A stretch of DNA of 17,265 bases from Acidobacteriota bacterium. Lineage in GTDB: Bacteria; Acidobacteriota; Terriglobia; UBA7540. Each line of letters begins with the position of its first letter. The stretch's first letter is position 1. This document shows positions 8,137-15,957 of the stretch, in pieces. The stretch covers positions 4,582 to 21,846 of the forward strand of contig PLWR01000303.1 of assembly GCA_003165615.1 (NCBI GenBank), read 5' to 3'. The position numbers were made by a program, and so were the translations under genes. The notes beneath the pieces were generated by a model that saw only the letters and a list, made by a program, of their open reading frames with translations, searched no databases and was not told where the DNA came from.

Positions 8137-9683
8137 CAGCGGTGACTTGCCTGGATTTGCGGCTGAAGAGAATTTTGTTCATTCAACCTGGGCAGGCTGA
8201 GCAGAATGCCGGTAAGAAGCCAAAAATAAGCGTTATAGACATAATTCTGATAGGGCGCAAGACCTGCAAAGGTGTAGGGAAAGAGAAGCAGGAATTCAAA
8301 CCACCAAATGCAAATCGCCAGGGGAAACATCGGGGTCCCTTTGACTCGCAGCACGCTTTTCCAGGTAGCATAGACAAGGCTGGCGGTCCAAAACAACCAG
8401 AGTATCGGTCCCAGGATTCCGAGTTCGAAAATCAAAGTCGCGAATCCCTCCTCGAGGCCCATTCGATGTATGGAAGCATCAGCGCCAGGCCCCACTATTT
8501 TCGCAACATACTGCACTCCCAGTGAGGATGTCCCGATCCCGTGCCCAATTGGCCACTCCGGGTCCGTAAATGCCAACATAAGGTTACGCACGGGATAATC
8601 CCACGCACGGTACGAAGCCTCATAATATTTACTTCTCGGGTCCAAGGTCTCCGAATAAAAGGTCCAGCGCGCTCCCAAGGCTTCGGGGAAAATCACCAGC
8701 ATCAGGAACAAGCCCAAGACAACGGCCACATAGCTCCTACGGATGGCTTTGAAGAGCCGGTAGGCCTCGAGCCCCCGTGGTGGCGCGCCCCAAAGCAGGG
8801 CGGCGGAAAGCACCAGGGCGCTGATGACAATGTATGATGCGCACCCTCGCGACCCGCTCATCATGCCGGCGACGCTCACCAACAACAAGGCAGGAAAGAC
8901 GACTTTTCGACCTTGGCGTGTTTTGAGGAGCAAGTACCCGGCCGACCCAAGTCCGAGAATGAAAGCGAGTATGAGATACCAGGCAAACCGGCCGTCACTC
9001 ACAAAGACCGAAGGGGGCCGGGATACAGCTATGCCCCCCTGTGTGTAACGGGTCAGGTGCCCCAGATAGTCAATGTCCTCCCCACCCCGGGGATTGAGGA
9101 AATCAAGCCCCAACATCGATTGCGCGATGCCGAGCAAGGCGATAACCGCGGCGATCCCCATATTGAATACCAGGAAGCGGCGCAAGTCTTCTTCATCGCG
9201 GAGAAACGCGTAACCCACAAACATCAATGGAATGTAGTAAAAATAGATTTTCAGGCCCATCAACCCATAGAGGATATGGGGGGAATCAGTATTAAAGACC
9301 TGGACAAGACCCAGACCTAAAAACAGCCCGAGCGGGTATAGAAATGGGGCACGGAACTCGACGCGCTTTTCGCGCGGCCCGGCCCGGAGGAACGACAGGT
9401 AAGTTATTCCCGCCAGGGCGTCTTTGGCAAAGTAGATGGCCATGTTGTTGCCCAGATATTTGCGCACCATGTCCTCAAACAACAGCCACCCGAGGAAAGC
9501 GTAAAGCCCGTGGCGCCAGTTGCCGAGTACCACACCCGCAAGGCCAAACACCAGGAACCCCAAAAGTGTCAGGACAATGTACTGAAAAGCTGCACTGAGG
9601 ATCCAACCGCGCACAATCCAGAGCAGGACCGCCAGTCCCAGGAGGATAAGAAGCTGTTTCCTTGTAGCTTCGTTAATTCGCAT
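8136..9683 (-). CDS. Polytopic membrane protein, Wzy / O-antigen ligase-like
   Basis: The 515-residue integral inner-membrane protein has roughly eleven to twelve hydrophobic segments, beginning at 'LLILLGLAVLLWIV'. A larger hydrophilic loop lies at about residues 342-410 and contains 'GHGIGTSSLG' followed by 'EEGFATLIFELGILGPILWL'. That pattern (a large periplasmic loop and then a Glu- or Gly-rich helix start) is typical of the Wzy_C / O-antigen ligase superfamily. A conserved-looking 'MSGSRGCASY' occurs near the middle. It most likely polymerises or ligates lipid-linked repeat units on the periplasmic face. Polymerase (Wzy) and ligase (WaaL) cannot be told apart from sequence alone. The gene abuts the methyltransferase stop (TGAATG) and overlaps the next glycosyltransferase by one base, within the tightly coupled block. 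Confidence 0.82.
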   Translation of the reverse strand: MRINEATRKQLLILLGLAVLLWIVRGWILSAAFQYIVLTLLGFLVFGLAGVVLGNWRHGLYAFLGWLLFEDMVRKYLGNNMAIYFAKDALAGITYLSFLRAGPREKRVEFRAPFLYPLGLFLGLGLVQVFNTDSPHILYGLMGLKIYFYYIPLMFVGYAFLRDEEDLRRFLVFNMGIAAVIALLGIAQSMLGLDFLNPRGGEDIDYLGHLTRYTQGGIAVSRPPSVFVSDGRFAWYLILAFILGLGSAGYLLLKTRQGRKVVFPALLLVSVAGMMSGSRGCASYIVISALVLSAALLWGAPPRGLEAYRLFKAIRRSYVAVVLGLFLMLVIFPEALGARWTFYSETLDPRSKYYEASYRAWDYPVRNLMLAFTDPEWPIGHGIGTSSLGVQYVAKIVGPGADASIHRMGLEEGFATLIFELGILGPILWLFWTASLVYATWKSVLRVKGTPMFPLAICIWWFEFLLLFPYTFAGLAPYQNYVYNAYFWLLTGILLSLPRLNEQNSLQPQIQASHR

Positions 9684-10406
9684 TCAGGTTCGCACTGGCC
9701 ATTTCGATTCCCCGGGCTGAAGAACAAAGACGTGGTTATCGCCTTTCAGGCATTCACCGGCCAGCAACCAAGCCAGCAGCCGGATTCCCCACGCATAGCG
9801 CGCACGGGTTACCTTGTAACCGTTGGGGGGATAAACAAGGTGGTCCACAAGACGTAATCCGACCCGGGGTAGATACTGACGCTGGAGAAGATCCCAAAAG
9901 ATTGGTGAAATATGAGTCGGATCTGCCTTCTCGTCCATCATCCGCAACTTACCCGTCAAGAAGAACTTCAGCCGGGCAGGGGCATTGTCCACATTGGGAG
10001 TGGTGAGCACTGCCACCCCCTCCGGTTTGAGCAATCGGGTCACGTTGCGGAGAAAACCTATGGGACTTTCCACGTGCTCGATCACCTCGACTGCGGTGAT
10101 CAGCCCAAATCTCTTCTCTCCCAGGCGAGCGGAAAAGTTCGCCTCGTTCAAATCGACCTTGACGAAGGGTACATCAGCTTTGTATGCCTGAGGATCAATG
10201 TCGGCAGACCGCACATCCCAACCCGCGTCACGAAGTCGTACCGCCAAGGCGCCGCTCCCGGCTCCCAAGTCGACTGCCGGACCCGAGTCTGGGGAAAATC
10301 GATGTAACACTTCGCGCAGAATGAAATCATGTACGCCGCCAATGGTCCTTTCCGTCAGCAAAGGCGTACCCGCAGAAAGGTTTTCCGCGCCTCGATCGTT
10401 TTTCAT
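9684..10406 (-). CDS. Class I SAM-dependent methyltransferase
   Basis: The 240-residue Rossmann-fold methyltransferase has motif I at 45-54 (VDLGAGSGAL), an acidic ribose-binding strand end (SADID, 67-71) and motif II/III 'VEVIEHVESP' (106-115) followed by 'NVTRLLKPEGVAVLTTPN'. This resembles the UbiG/Methyltransf_11-type group. The C-terminal 60 residues, rich in Trp, Tyr and Leu, have no motif I recognise. Embedded between a glycosyltransferase (TGATG overlap) and the Wzy-like gene (no gap), it probably methylates a sugar hydroxyl of the growing glycan or caps the chain. The substrate is inferred only from the neighbourhood. Confidence 0.9.
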   Translation of the reverse strand: MKNDRGAENLSAGTPLLTERTIGGVHDFILREVLHRFSPDSGPAVDLGAGSGALAVRLRDAGWDVRSADIDPQAYKADVPFVKVDLNEANFSARLGEKRFGLITAVEVIEHVESPIGFLRNVTRLLKPEGVAVLTTPNVDNAPARLKFFLTGKLRMMDEKADPTHISPIFWDLLQRQYLPRVGLRLVDHLVYPPNGYKVTRARYAWGIRLLAWLLAGECLKGDNHVFVLQPGESKWPVRT

Positions 10407-11632
10407 CAGGTTTGCAAGCTCGCTCGCTGGAAGTCCCCAGAGATTTCGCGATAGAGGTCGACGTGCTCCTGCACCATGCGCTCCTGCAAGAAGAGTTCCC
10501 GTGCCCGCTCCCGGGCCTTTTCTCCCAGGGCTCTTGCCAAACCGGGATCATCGAGCAGACGTTGGAGGCAGGAGGCGAGGCCGGCAACGTCGCCAGACGC
10601 AAACTTCAGGCCTGCCTCGCCCACGACCTCCCCCAATCCTCCGATATCGGCGGTGATGACCGCACCGCCGCGCATCATTTGCTCGATGGCCGAAAGCCCC
10701 GCGGTCTCCTCCCACACGGAAGGCATGACCAACGCTTCCACAGACATGAGTTCGTCAAGAAGGCGTTCTCCGGTAAGGGAGCCGAGGAAACTCACCCGGC
10801 CTTTAAGACCTGGCGAATCCACCATCTTCTCCAGTCTGGCGCGTTCCGGTCCGTCGCCGATAATCTTCACGCCAAAGGAATATCCCGCGCCGGTTAGTTT
10901 CTCGGCGGCTTGAAGCAGGATGGGTATCCCTTTCTCGCCTACCAACCTGCCGACGCAGGCAAATACGGGGGGATTCACCCGGCCGCGTTCGCTGCCCGCC
11001 GCGACGGCGAGCTCAGGCCCTTCGTAGGGATCAGGGATGCCATAGTAAATTACCTTGGAACGAGGAAGACGAATGCGGCTCTCCACGTGTCGAGTGATGG
11101 GGGCATTCGTTGTGGCAAGCCTGGAAGCCCAGTGGCGGGGGAAGGTCATCACTAACTGGACCAAGCTCTTGAGGAAGCCGGATTTTGTGGCATTGCAGCG
11201 AAAACACTGTAGGTAATGGCGGGACAGGAAGTGATCTGGGCACACCGTCTTGGCCGGCTCATACAGTAGCAACCCATTCGGGCATATTGCCTGATATCCG
11301 TGATGTTCTATGACCACAGGCTTGCGGAGAAACACTGCCAACCACAGGGGCAGCAAGCATGGACCCGCCAAGTGGATCACATCGGCGCGCCATATAAGCC
11401 GGAGCAGCGCGAGGGGGCCGGGACGGCGGATGACCCGGAAAGATAACGAGGAATCGTCCATCCTGCCCGCTGGCGTACGGGTTGCGATCGAAACCTCCAG
11501 CTCACTCGCCCCGCCTTGATCAGAACACCCGGCAAGCCCTTGCGCGAGGAGCATGACGTACGTCTCCACGCCGCCAATATGAGGTGCAAAGGAGTGGGCG
11601 TAGATTAGGACTCGCGGAGGACGTCGTTTCAC
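10406..11632 (-). CDS. Family 4 (GT-B) glycosyltransferase with a four-cysteine insert
   Basis: The 408-residue enzyme begins 'VKRRPPRVLIYAHSFAPHIG' with the GGVETY loop just after. The donor domain has 'FACVGRLVGEKGIPILLQAA' and Ex7E Glu309...Glu317 (ETAGLSAIEQ). In the acceptor domain, after 'IEHHGYQAI', four cysteines (117, 131, 143, 146; C-x13-C-x11-C-x2-C) form a cluster that could bind a metal. Similar CPxG...C..C inserts occur in other GT4 members. I place the start at the GTG at 11632, which forms a 4-bp GTGA overlap with the upstream stop and puts the first beta strand near residue 8. An in-frame ATG at 11722 would lie 90 bp inside the upstream gene and add 30 residues unlike a GT4 N-terminus. 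It is a cytoplasmic sugar transferase of unknown specificity. Confidence 0.9.
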   Translation of the reverse strand: MKRRPPRVLIYAHSFAPHIGGVETYVMLLAQGLAGCSDQGGASELEVSIATRTPAGRMDDSSLSFRVIRRPGPLALLRLIWRADVIHLAGPCLLPLWLAVFLRKPVVIEHHGYQAICPNGLLLYEPAKTVCPDHFLSRHYLQCFRCNATKSGFLKSLVQLVMTFPRHWASRLATTNAPITRHVESRIRLPRSKVIYYGIPDPYEGPELAVAAGSERGRVNPPVFACVGRLVGEKGIPILLQAAEKLTGAGYSFGVKIIGDGPERARLEKMVDSPGLKGRVSFLGSLTGERLLDELMSVEALVMPSVWEETAGLSAIEQMMRGGAVITADIGGLGEVVGEAGLKFASGDVAGLASCLQRLLDDPGLARALGEKARERARELFLQERMVQEHVDLYREISGDFQRASLQT

Positions 11633-12852
11633 GCTTCCTGCTCTTTCACATGCACTCGCCGGACGCCAACAACCTGCTTCATAACATCTACAAACCCATC
11701 GATGTAAACAGGAATAGACCAAGCCTTCATCCGCTCCAGTGCTGCCGCCGACATTCTTTTCAATTGGTCTGAATCTTTGAGAACCCCGCTAAGAATCGAG
11801 GCGAGGGCATTGACATCACCGCAAGGATAAATGAAACCAGTATGGCCATGCTCCACTAACTCGAACCGGCCGGGGATGGCATCGCTAAGAACGACTGGGC
11901 ATCCGCACGACATGGCCTCACCGACAACGAGCGGACAGCCATCCCACTCGGAAGAAAGCACCAAAAGTTCAGCAGCCCGGAAGAGTCCGGGTAATTGAGT
12001 TTGGTTGACAAAACCACAGAAAATGACGCGTCTAGAGATACCCAATGCCTCCGCTTCGGCTGCGAGTTGATCTCGCATCGGTCCATCCCCGGCAAAAATC
12101 AGGTGGCAGTCGGCGGTATCGATCTTGGCGAAGGCGCGAAGTACATCCTGGGGGCGCTTGCGTGGCTGGAGCTTGGCACAGAAGAGGAAAAAGGGTGAGT
12201 TCTCAGGAATTCCCCATCGCTTGCGCACCGCTCGCCCGTCGCATAGGTTCGCCTCACGGGCCCACCACTCGATGTCGAAACCACCGGGAGTTAATGCGAT
12301 GCGCCCTCTGGGAACCCCTAACGATTGCACGAACCGGCGCGTGGCCTCAGAGGCGGCGATGACAACATCATAGAGGCGATAAACCAGGGGCAGACACAAA
12401 CGCTTGAGCAATGACTTCCATCCCCGGGGATTTGCACCCCCCAGATTGTATGCATCCGTACTCGTAATCAACGGAGTGCCGCTGAACTTAGCGGCGGCAG
12501 CAAGAATCCAGAAGCTTAGGTAAGCGTAACCAGTATAGGTGAGCACGGCGTCAAACCGGTGTGTCCGCACCAATTTCCACAAACCTGGATTCACCAGACC
12601 CCAAAAACGGCCCAGCCCTGGCCAAGGCGATTTGTTCGGAACCTGTACCCAGGGGTAGCCATCCAGGAGAGGAACATCCCATACCACCTCAACGCCAAAT
12701 TCCGGATCAACACCAGGCTCAACCCCTTGGAGGCTGCAATACGCCACCTGTATGTCGAGCCTTGCATCCTGCGCCATCCGGCGGAAAGCGGGCGACGCAT
12801 ACTGAACCGGATGGGAAGCTACAACGAGAACACGAAAGCGCTCTTCAGGCAT
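11629..12852 (-). CDS. Family 4 (GT-B) glycosyltransferase
   Basis: The 407-residue enzyme starts 'MPEERFRVLVVASHPVQYAS', the SHPVQY form of the GT4 N-terminus seen in several capsule and exopolysaccharide transferases. Donor-domain features are 'FLFCAKLQPRKRPQDVLRAF', 'HLIFAGDGPMRDQL' and 'SEWDGCPLVVGEAMSCGCPV'. There Asp304 takes the first acidic position and Glu312 the second of the Ex7E motif. The ATG at 12852 is preferred: it overlaps the upstream stop by 8 bp and has GGAG about 10 nt upstream. The longer in-frame start at 12909 adds 19 residues inside the upstream gene. It is the third gene of the coupled block. Sugar and linkage are unknown. Confidence 0.9.
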   Translation of the reverse strand: MPEERFRVLVVASHPVQYASPAFRRMAQDARLDIQVAYCSLQGVEPGVDPEFGVEVVWDVPLLDGYPWVQVPNKSPWPGLGRFWGLVNPGLWKLVRTHRFDAVLTYTGYAYLSFWILAAAAKFSGTPLITSTDAYNLGGANPRGWKSLLKRLCLPLVYRLYDVVIAASEATRRFVQSLGVPRGRIALTPGGFDIEWWAREANLCDGRAVRKRWGIPENSPFFLFCAKLQPRKRPQDVLRAFAKIDTADCHLIFAGDGPMRDQLAAEAEALGISRRVIFCGFVNQTQLPGLFRAAELLVLSSEWDGCPLVVGEAMSCGCPVVLSDAIPGRFELVEHGHTGFIYPCGDVNALASILSGVLKDSDQLKRMSAAALERMKAWSIPVYIDGFVDVMKQVVGVRRVHVKEQEA

Positions 12853-13951
12853 GATCAAGGAGCTCCACAAAGCGAGTGGCAATCGCCCTCCAGGAAAAGT
12901 ACATTTCATGGGCGCGCCGGCATTGCTGGTGCAGTTCGAGCCAAAGACGGCGATTGGTTAAGACCGTCAGCAATGCCTTCGCCAAGGCTTCCCGATCACC
13001 CCATCGAACCCCCACCACTCCCGCTTCCCTCAAAGGGGCGGGCACGCAACCATCGGCATAGGCCACCAGGGGCAGCGAGCAGGCAATACTGGCAATAGCA
13101 CTGCTCCTTTGGGTCGAGATTCGCCCGCGTACAAAGAGCGAGACATCACAACCCGCCAGCACCCTCGCAACCTCATCGGCAGGCAGAACCCCGAGCGCGT
13201 GGTATTCGACGGCACTTCCGGCCAATGCCTCCCGGAAAGCAGGCTCCGACTCGCCTGACCCGCGGCCGAGCGTTACCAAACGGAGGGGGTGAACGTGCTG
13301 GGAGACCGCCCTTGCCGCCTGAGTAATGGCCGAAACTTCCTGGCTGATATCCCCGCGGTCGGTAACTGTGAAAACCGCAATGGTCTTGGGGTCGTTTCCA
13401 TTGTGAGCGGACCGCTCCCCAGCAACGACCGCTGGAATGTTGGGGCCGACAGGAATGAATTTGGCTTTCGCGGCAGGCCGTGGGAGCCAGTTAACTTGCT
13501 CCTTCGGCACAGGCAGCACGCACGCACGCGTCCACCCATAAGCTCTGCGGAGCACCCAAAGCTGGCAGGCGCGGCGGATTCGATCCACCCATCGCGTTCC
13601 AGCGTAAGGCGCAAAATCATGAAAGACCGTAATCAGGCGAACACGTCGCGCCATAAGGGTAAGAAGGACTCCCAAGAACGTCAGGGGGAAGCCGCGACGT
13701 GACCACATCAGCGCCGTGTATTGGACCAGAACCCACTTCCCTTTCCACTTCCGGCTCTCCTGCCACAGGCGCATCCAGGCTCGAATCCACCCAAGTTCCT
13801 CCCACGCCACTCGCTCGATCTCAACACGGTAACCTCTGGCTCCCATCGCCGGGCTGAGGAAGCGACAGTAATCTTCCACGCCATCAGTTGGAGAATCTCT
13901 CCTGCCCAAAAGCGCGATGAGGGTGGACGATTCCGCCAGGTTAGCGCTCAT
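12845..13951 (-). CDS. Divergent GT-B glycosyltransferase lacking a classical Ex7E motif
   Basis: The 368-residue protein is predicted to fold as GT-B. The N-terminal half has 'LIALLGRRDSPTDGVEDYCR', where DGV replaces the usual GG loop, and 'LITVFHDFAPY'. The C-terminal half has 'IAVFTVTDRGDISQEVSAIT' and 'EVARVLAGCDVSLFVRGRIS'. At the position where GT4 enzymes carry Ex7E it has 'ISTQRSSAIASIACSLPLVA' (about 278-297), resembling a GT4-like subgroup with an S-x-R/Q-R-x-S motif. The ATG overlaps the carbamoyltransferase stop as TAATG, with GGTGG 7 nt upstream. Context argues strongly for a glycosyltransferase of the same locus. Whether it is catalytically active or uses other residues cannot be judged from sequence alone. 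Confidence 0.8.
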   Translation of the reverse strand: MSANLAESSTLIALLGRRDSPTDGVEDYCRFLSPAMGARGYRVEIERVAWEELGWIRAWMRLWQESRKWKGKWVLVQYTALMWSRRGFPLTFLGVLLTLMARRVRLITVFHDFAPYAGTRWVDRIRRACQLWVLRRAYGWTRACVLPVPKEQVNWLPRPAAKAKFIPVGPNIPAVVAGERSAHNGNDPKTIAVFTVTDRGDISQEVSAITQAARAVSQHVHPLRLVTLGRGSGESEPAFREALAGSAVEYHALGVLPADEVARVLAGCDVSLFVRGRISTQRSSAIASIACSLPLVAYADGCVPAPLREAGVVGVRWGDREALAKALLTVLTNRRLWLELHQQCRRAHEMYFSWRAIATRFVELLDHA

Positions 13952-15627
13952 TACTTTTCCACCAGGAAGCTGCCGATAATCAGGGCATCCATTCCCGAAC
14001 TGAAAAACGTGCGGATGGCATCGGTGGGAGTGGACACGATCGGTTCACCACGCAGGTTGAAGGAAGTATTCATGATAACCGGCACGCCCGTACGCTGACC
14101 AAACGCTTTAATAAGTTGGTAGTAGAGGGGATTCACATCCTTCTCCACCGTCTGCGGGCGCGCGGTGCCGTCGACGTGCGTTACGGCGGGGATTACACTC
14201 CGCTTTTCCGGTTTAACCGCACTCGCCAGGATCATGAAAGGCGAGTCCGTGGCGGATTCCATGAACTCGCCCGCGGCTTCAGCCAGCATCGACGGCGCAA
14301 AGGGCCGCCACCACTCGCGGAATTTCACCGCGTTATTAACCTTGCCGTTCATTTCCGCATCGCGCGGGTCGGCGAGAATCGACCGGCTGCCCAATGCCCG
14401 GGGCCCAAACTCCATGCGCCCCTGGAACCAACCGACGATCTTCCCCGCAGCCAACAAATCAGCGGTGGAACTTGCCACGTTGCCGAGCTGCGTGAAGCGG
14501 AGTTTGTAGGTGCGCAGGACCTTTTCGATCTCCGCATCTTCGTAAGCAGCTCCCAGATAAACCTGCCGCATCCGGGTAACGGGCAATCGCTCCCCCACCT
14601 CGAGATAAGGTGCCAGGACCGCTCCCAACGCCACCCCATCGTCTGAGGCGGCAGGTTGAACGAAGAGGTTATCCACCAAACCTGAACTGAGTATCAATCC
14701 ATTCGCCTTGGAGTTCAGCGCCACGCCACCCGCCAGGCACAATTTGCGGCAACCTGTCTTCTTCAGCGCCATCTCCACGATGCCCTTCATCGCCCGTTCG
14801 CAGACGCTCTGAACCGCGAAGGCAACGTCCTTGTACCGGCTTTCGATTTCGCTCTCCGGCACGCGCTTGGGCCCCAGGCGCTGCGCAATCCGCCCACCCA
14901 GGTTGGAACCGCGGCCGATCAGTCCGGGGCCATCCACCTGGTAGAAGCCGTGGTCGAGGGTGACGAAGTCATGGAGATTGACTCCCGGCTGGCCATAAGG
15001 AGCCAAACCCATCACTTTCCACTCGTCACTGTAGGGTTGGAATCCCAGGTACTCGGTAAAGGCAGCGTAAAAGAGGCCAAGAGAATTGGGCCAGGGGATG
15101 GTGAGGAGGTGCTCAAGCTTGCCGTTGCGCCCATGCCAAATTGAAGTGGCTTCCCAGGCGCCCCGGCCGTCCACCACCACCACGGCGGCTTCATCAAAAC
15201 CAGAGTTGGCATAGGTGCTGATCGCGTGCGCCAGGTGATGATCCACAAAAATCATGCGCGCTTTTGTCTGGCCAAAGTGCTGGACAAAACGTCGCTGGCC
15301 CCCGCCTTGATGCTGCATACTGACAAACTGGCGGGTGGAATTCAGCACGTTCAAATAGCTGATGGGAAAGCGCCCGCGCACAAAATCCGCCAGATCGTGC
15401 AAATAAGTCGCTCGGGGCGGTGACCACCCGAAAGCGATGTAATCAAGCTGATCCGGCCGTACCCGGGCAAAGTCGAGGCAGGCTTTGATCGCCAAAGCGG
15501 GGAAGCGGGCATCGTGCTTGACCCGGCTCAGCCGCTCTTCCGCCACAGCAAATAACAACTCACCGTCGCGGGCGATGCATGCCGAGGAGTCGTGCATTTG
15601 CGAGTAGTTGAGACCTAGGTTGAGCAT
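13951..15627 (-). CDS. O-carbamoyltransferase, NodU/CmcH/TobZ family
   Basis: The 558-residue enzyme is expected to use carbamoyl phosphate and ATP, through a carbamoyl-adenylate, to carbamoylate a hydroxyl group, here probably of a sugar. The N-terminal Kae1-like domain shows 'GLNYSQMHDSSACI' (5-18), 'EERLSRVKHDARFP' (30-43), the metal-site sequence 'VDHHLAHA' (128-135) and 'VVVVDGRGAWEATS' (149-161). Further on are 'LAGGVALNSKANG' (297-309), 'GPRALGSRSILADPRD' (407-422) and the C-terminal 'NTSFNLRGEPIVSTPTDAI' (about 520-538). All expected blocks are intact and the length is normal. The N-terminus aligns with the family at the ATG at 15627, with GGAG about 11 nt upstream. It is the first gene of the eight-gene coupled block, following a palindrome-rich gap. 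A NodU-like role on a Nod factor is unlikely because no nod genes are present. Confidence 0.94.
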   Translation of the reverse strand: MLNLGLNYSQMHDSSACIARDGELLFAVAEERLSRVKHDARFPALAIKACLDFARVRPDQLDYIAFGWSPPRATYLHDLADFVRGRFPISYLNVLNSTRQFVSMQHQGGGQRRFVQHFGQTKARMIFVDHHLAHAISTYANSGFDEAAVVVVDGRGAWEATSIWHGRNGKLEHLLTIPWPNSLGLFYAAFTEYLGFQPYSDEWKVMGLAPYGQPGVNLHDFVTLDHGFYQVDGPGLIGRGSNLGGRIAQRLGPKRVPESEIESRYKDVAFAVQSVCERAMKGIVEMALKKTGCRKLCLAGGVALNSKANGLILSSGLVDNLFVQPAASDDGVALGAVLAPYLEVGERLPVTRMRQVYLGAAYEDAEIEKVLRTYKLRFTQLGNVASSTADLLAAGKIVGWFQGRMEFGPRALGSRSILADPRDAEMNGKVNNAVKFREWWRPFAPSMLAEAAGEFMESATDSPFMILASAVKPEKRSVIPAVTHVDGTARPQTVEKDVNPLYYQLIKAFGQRTGVPVIMNTSFNLRGEPIVSTPTDAIRTFFSSGMDALIIGSFLVEK

Positions 15628-15660
15628 TGAATATGATGCTCCGTTCCGTGAACCCCCAAA

Positions 15661-15694
15661 GATGCCAGGGAGGAGTGTCGAAGGGATGCCAGGG
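15661..15694. repeat. 10-bp direct repeat upstream of the carbamoyltransferase gene
   Basis: The sequence gatgccaggg occurs at 15661-15670 and again at 15685-15694, one centre 24 bp from the next (a little over two helical turns). Both copies lie 34-67 bp upstream of the carbamoyltransferase start. Such spacing could suit a dimeric regulator, but no convincing promoter hexamers were found in 15628-15760 and chance is possible. Apart from this and the palindromic element, the 305-bp gap 15628-15932 holds no gene I can support. Confidence 0.35.
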
Positions 15695-15760
15695 CTCGCC
15701 GAGCAGCCGATGCTTTAAGTTCACCAACCTCTGCGGCACTTCACCTATCGGCCTCTCCAC

Positions 15761-15957
15761 TACTGAGCGCTGCATAATACAGTGACGGATAAACCCCCTC
15801 ACCCGACTCGCCCCGGCTGATGAGAACGCCGGTTGCGAGCCACCCTCTCCCCCAAGGGGGCGAGGGCATAAACTCCATTTGACTCTCCCCTCGCCCCTTT
15901 GGGGGAGAGGGGCGGGGGTGAGGGGGTGTTTGTCACTCAATTTCGCAGCGCTCAGTA
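15761..15957. repeat. Nested GC-rich palindromic element (REP/MITE-like)
   Basis: About 197 bp is organised as nested inverted repeats. The outer arms tactgagcgctgc (15761-15773) and gcagcgctcagta (15945-15957) match 13/13. Seven bases inward on both sides agtgac (15781-15786) pairs with gtcact (15932-15937), and ccccctcaccc (15794-15804) pairs with gggtgaggggg (15916-15926). An inner pair of 24-bp palindromes (15843-15866 and 15888-15911) are inverted copies with one mismatch, around a 21-nt centre. The left side carries an extra 38-bp insert with its own small hairpin (15807-15839). This 'ccctcaccc...gggcgaggg' style of intergenic repeat is widespread in GC-rich bacterial genomes and often yields spurious reading frames. 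It lies between two genes of the locus, and its right arm encodes the end of the glycosyltransferase. Confidence 0.8.

Noticed and set aside
11633..11722. A 30-residue N-terminal extension of the four-cysteine glycosyltransferase, from an ATG at 11722
   Set aside because: It lies wholly inside the upstream gene and does not resemble a GT4 N-terminus. The GTG at 11632 gives a standard 4-bp GTGA overlap.
12853..12909. A longer start for the glycosyltransferase at 11629-12852
   Set aside because: The extra 19 residues would overlap the upstream gene by 65 bp, and the SHPVQY N-terminus is correctly placed from the ATG at 12852.
15560..15940. A 126-codon minus-strand open frame starting with MSDKHPLTPAPLPQRGEG
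   Set aside because: Its first part is the translated palindromic repeat, a common source of spurious proteins, and its end overlaps the carbamoyltransferase in another frame.
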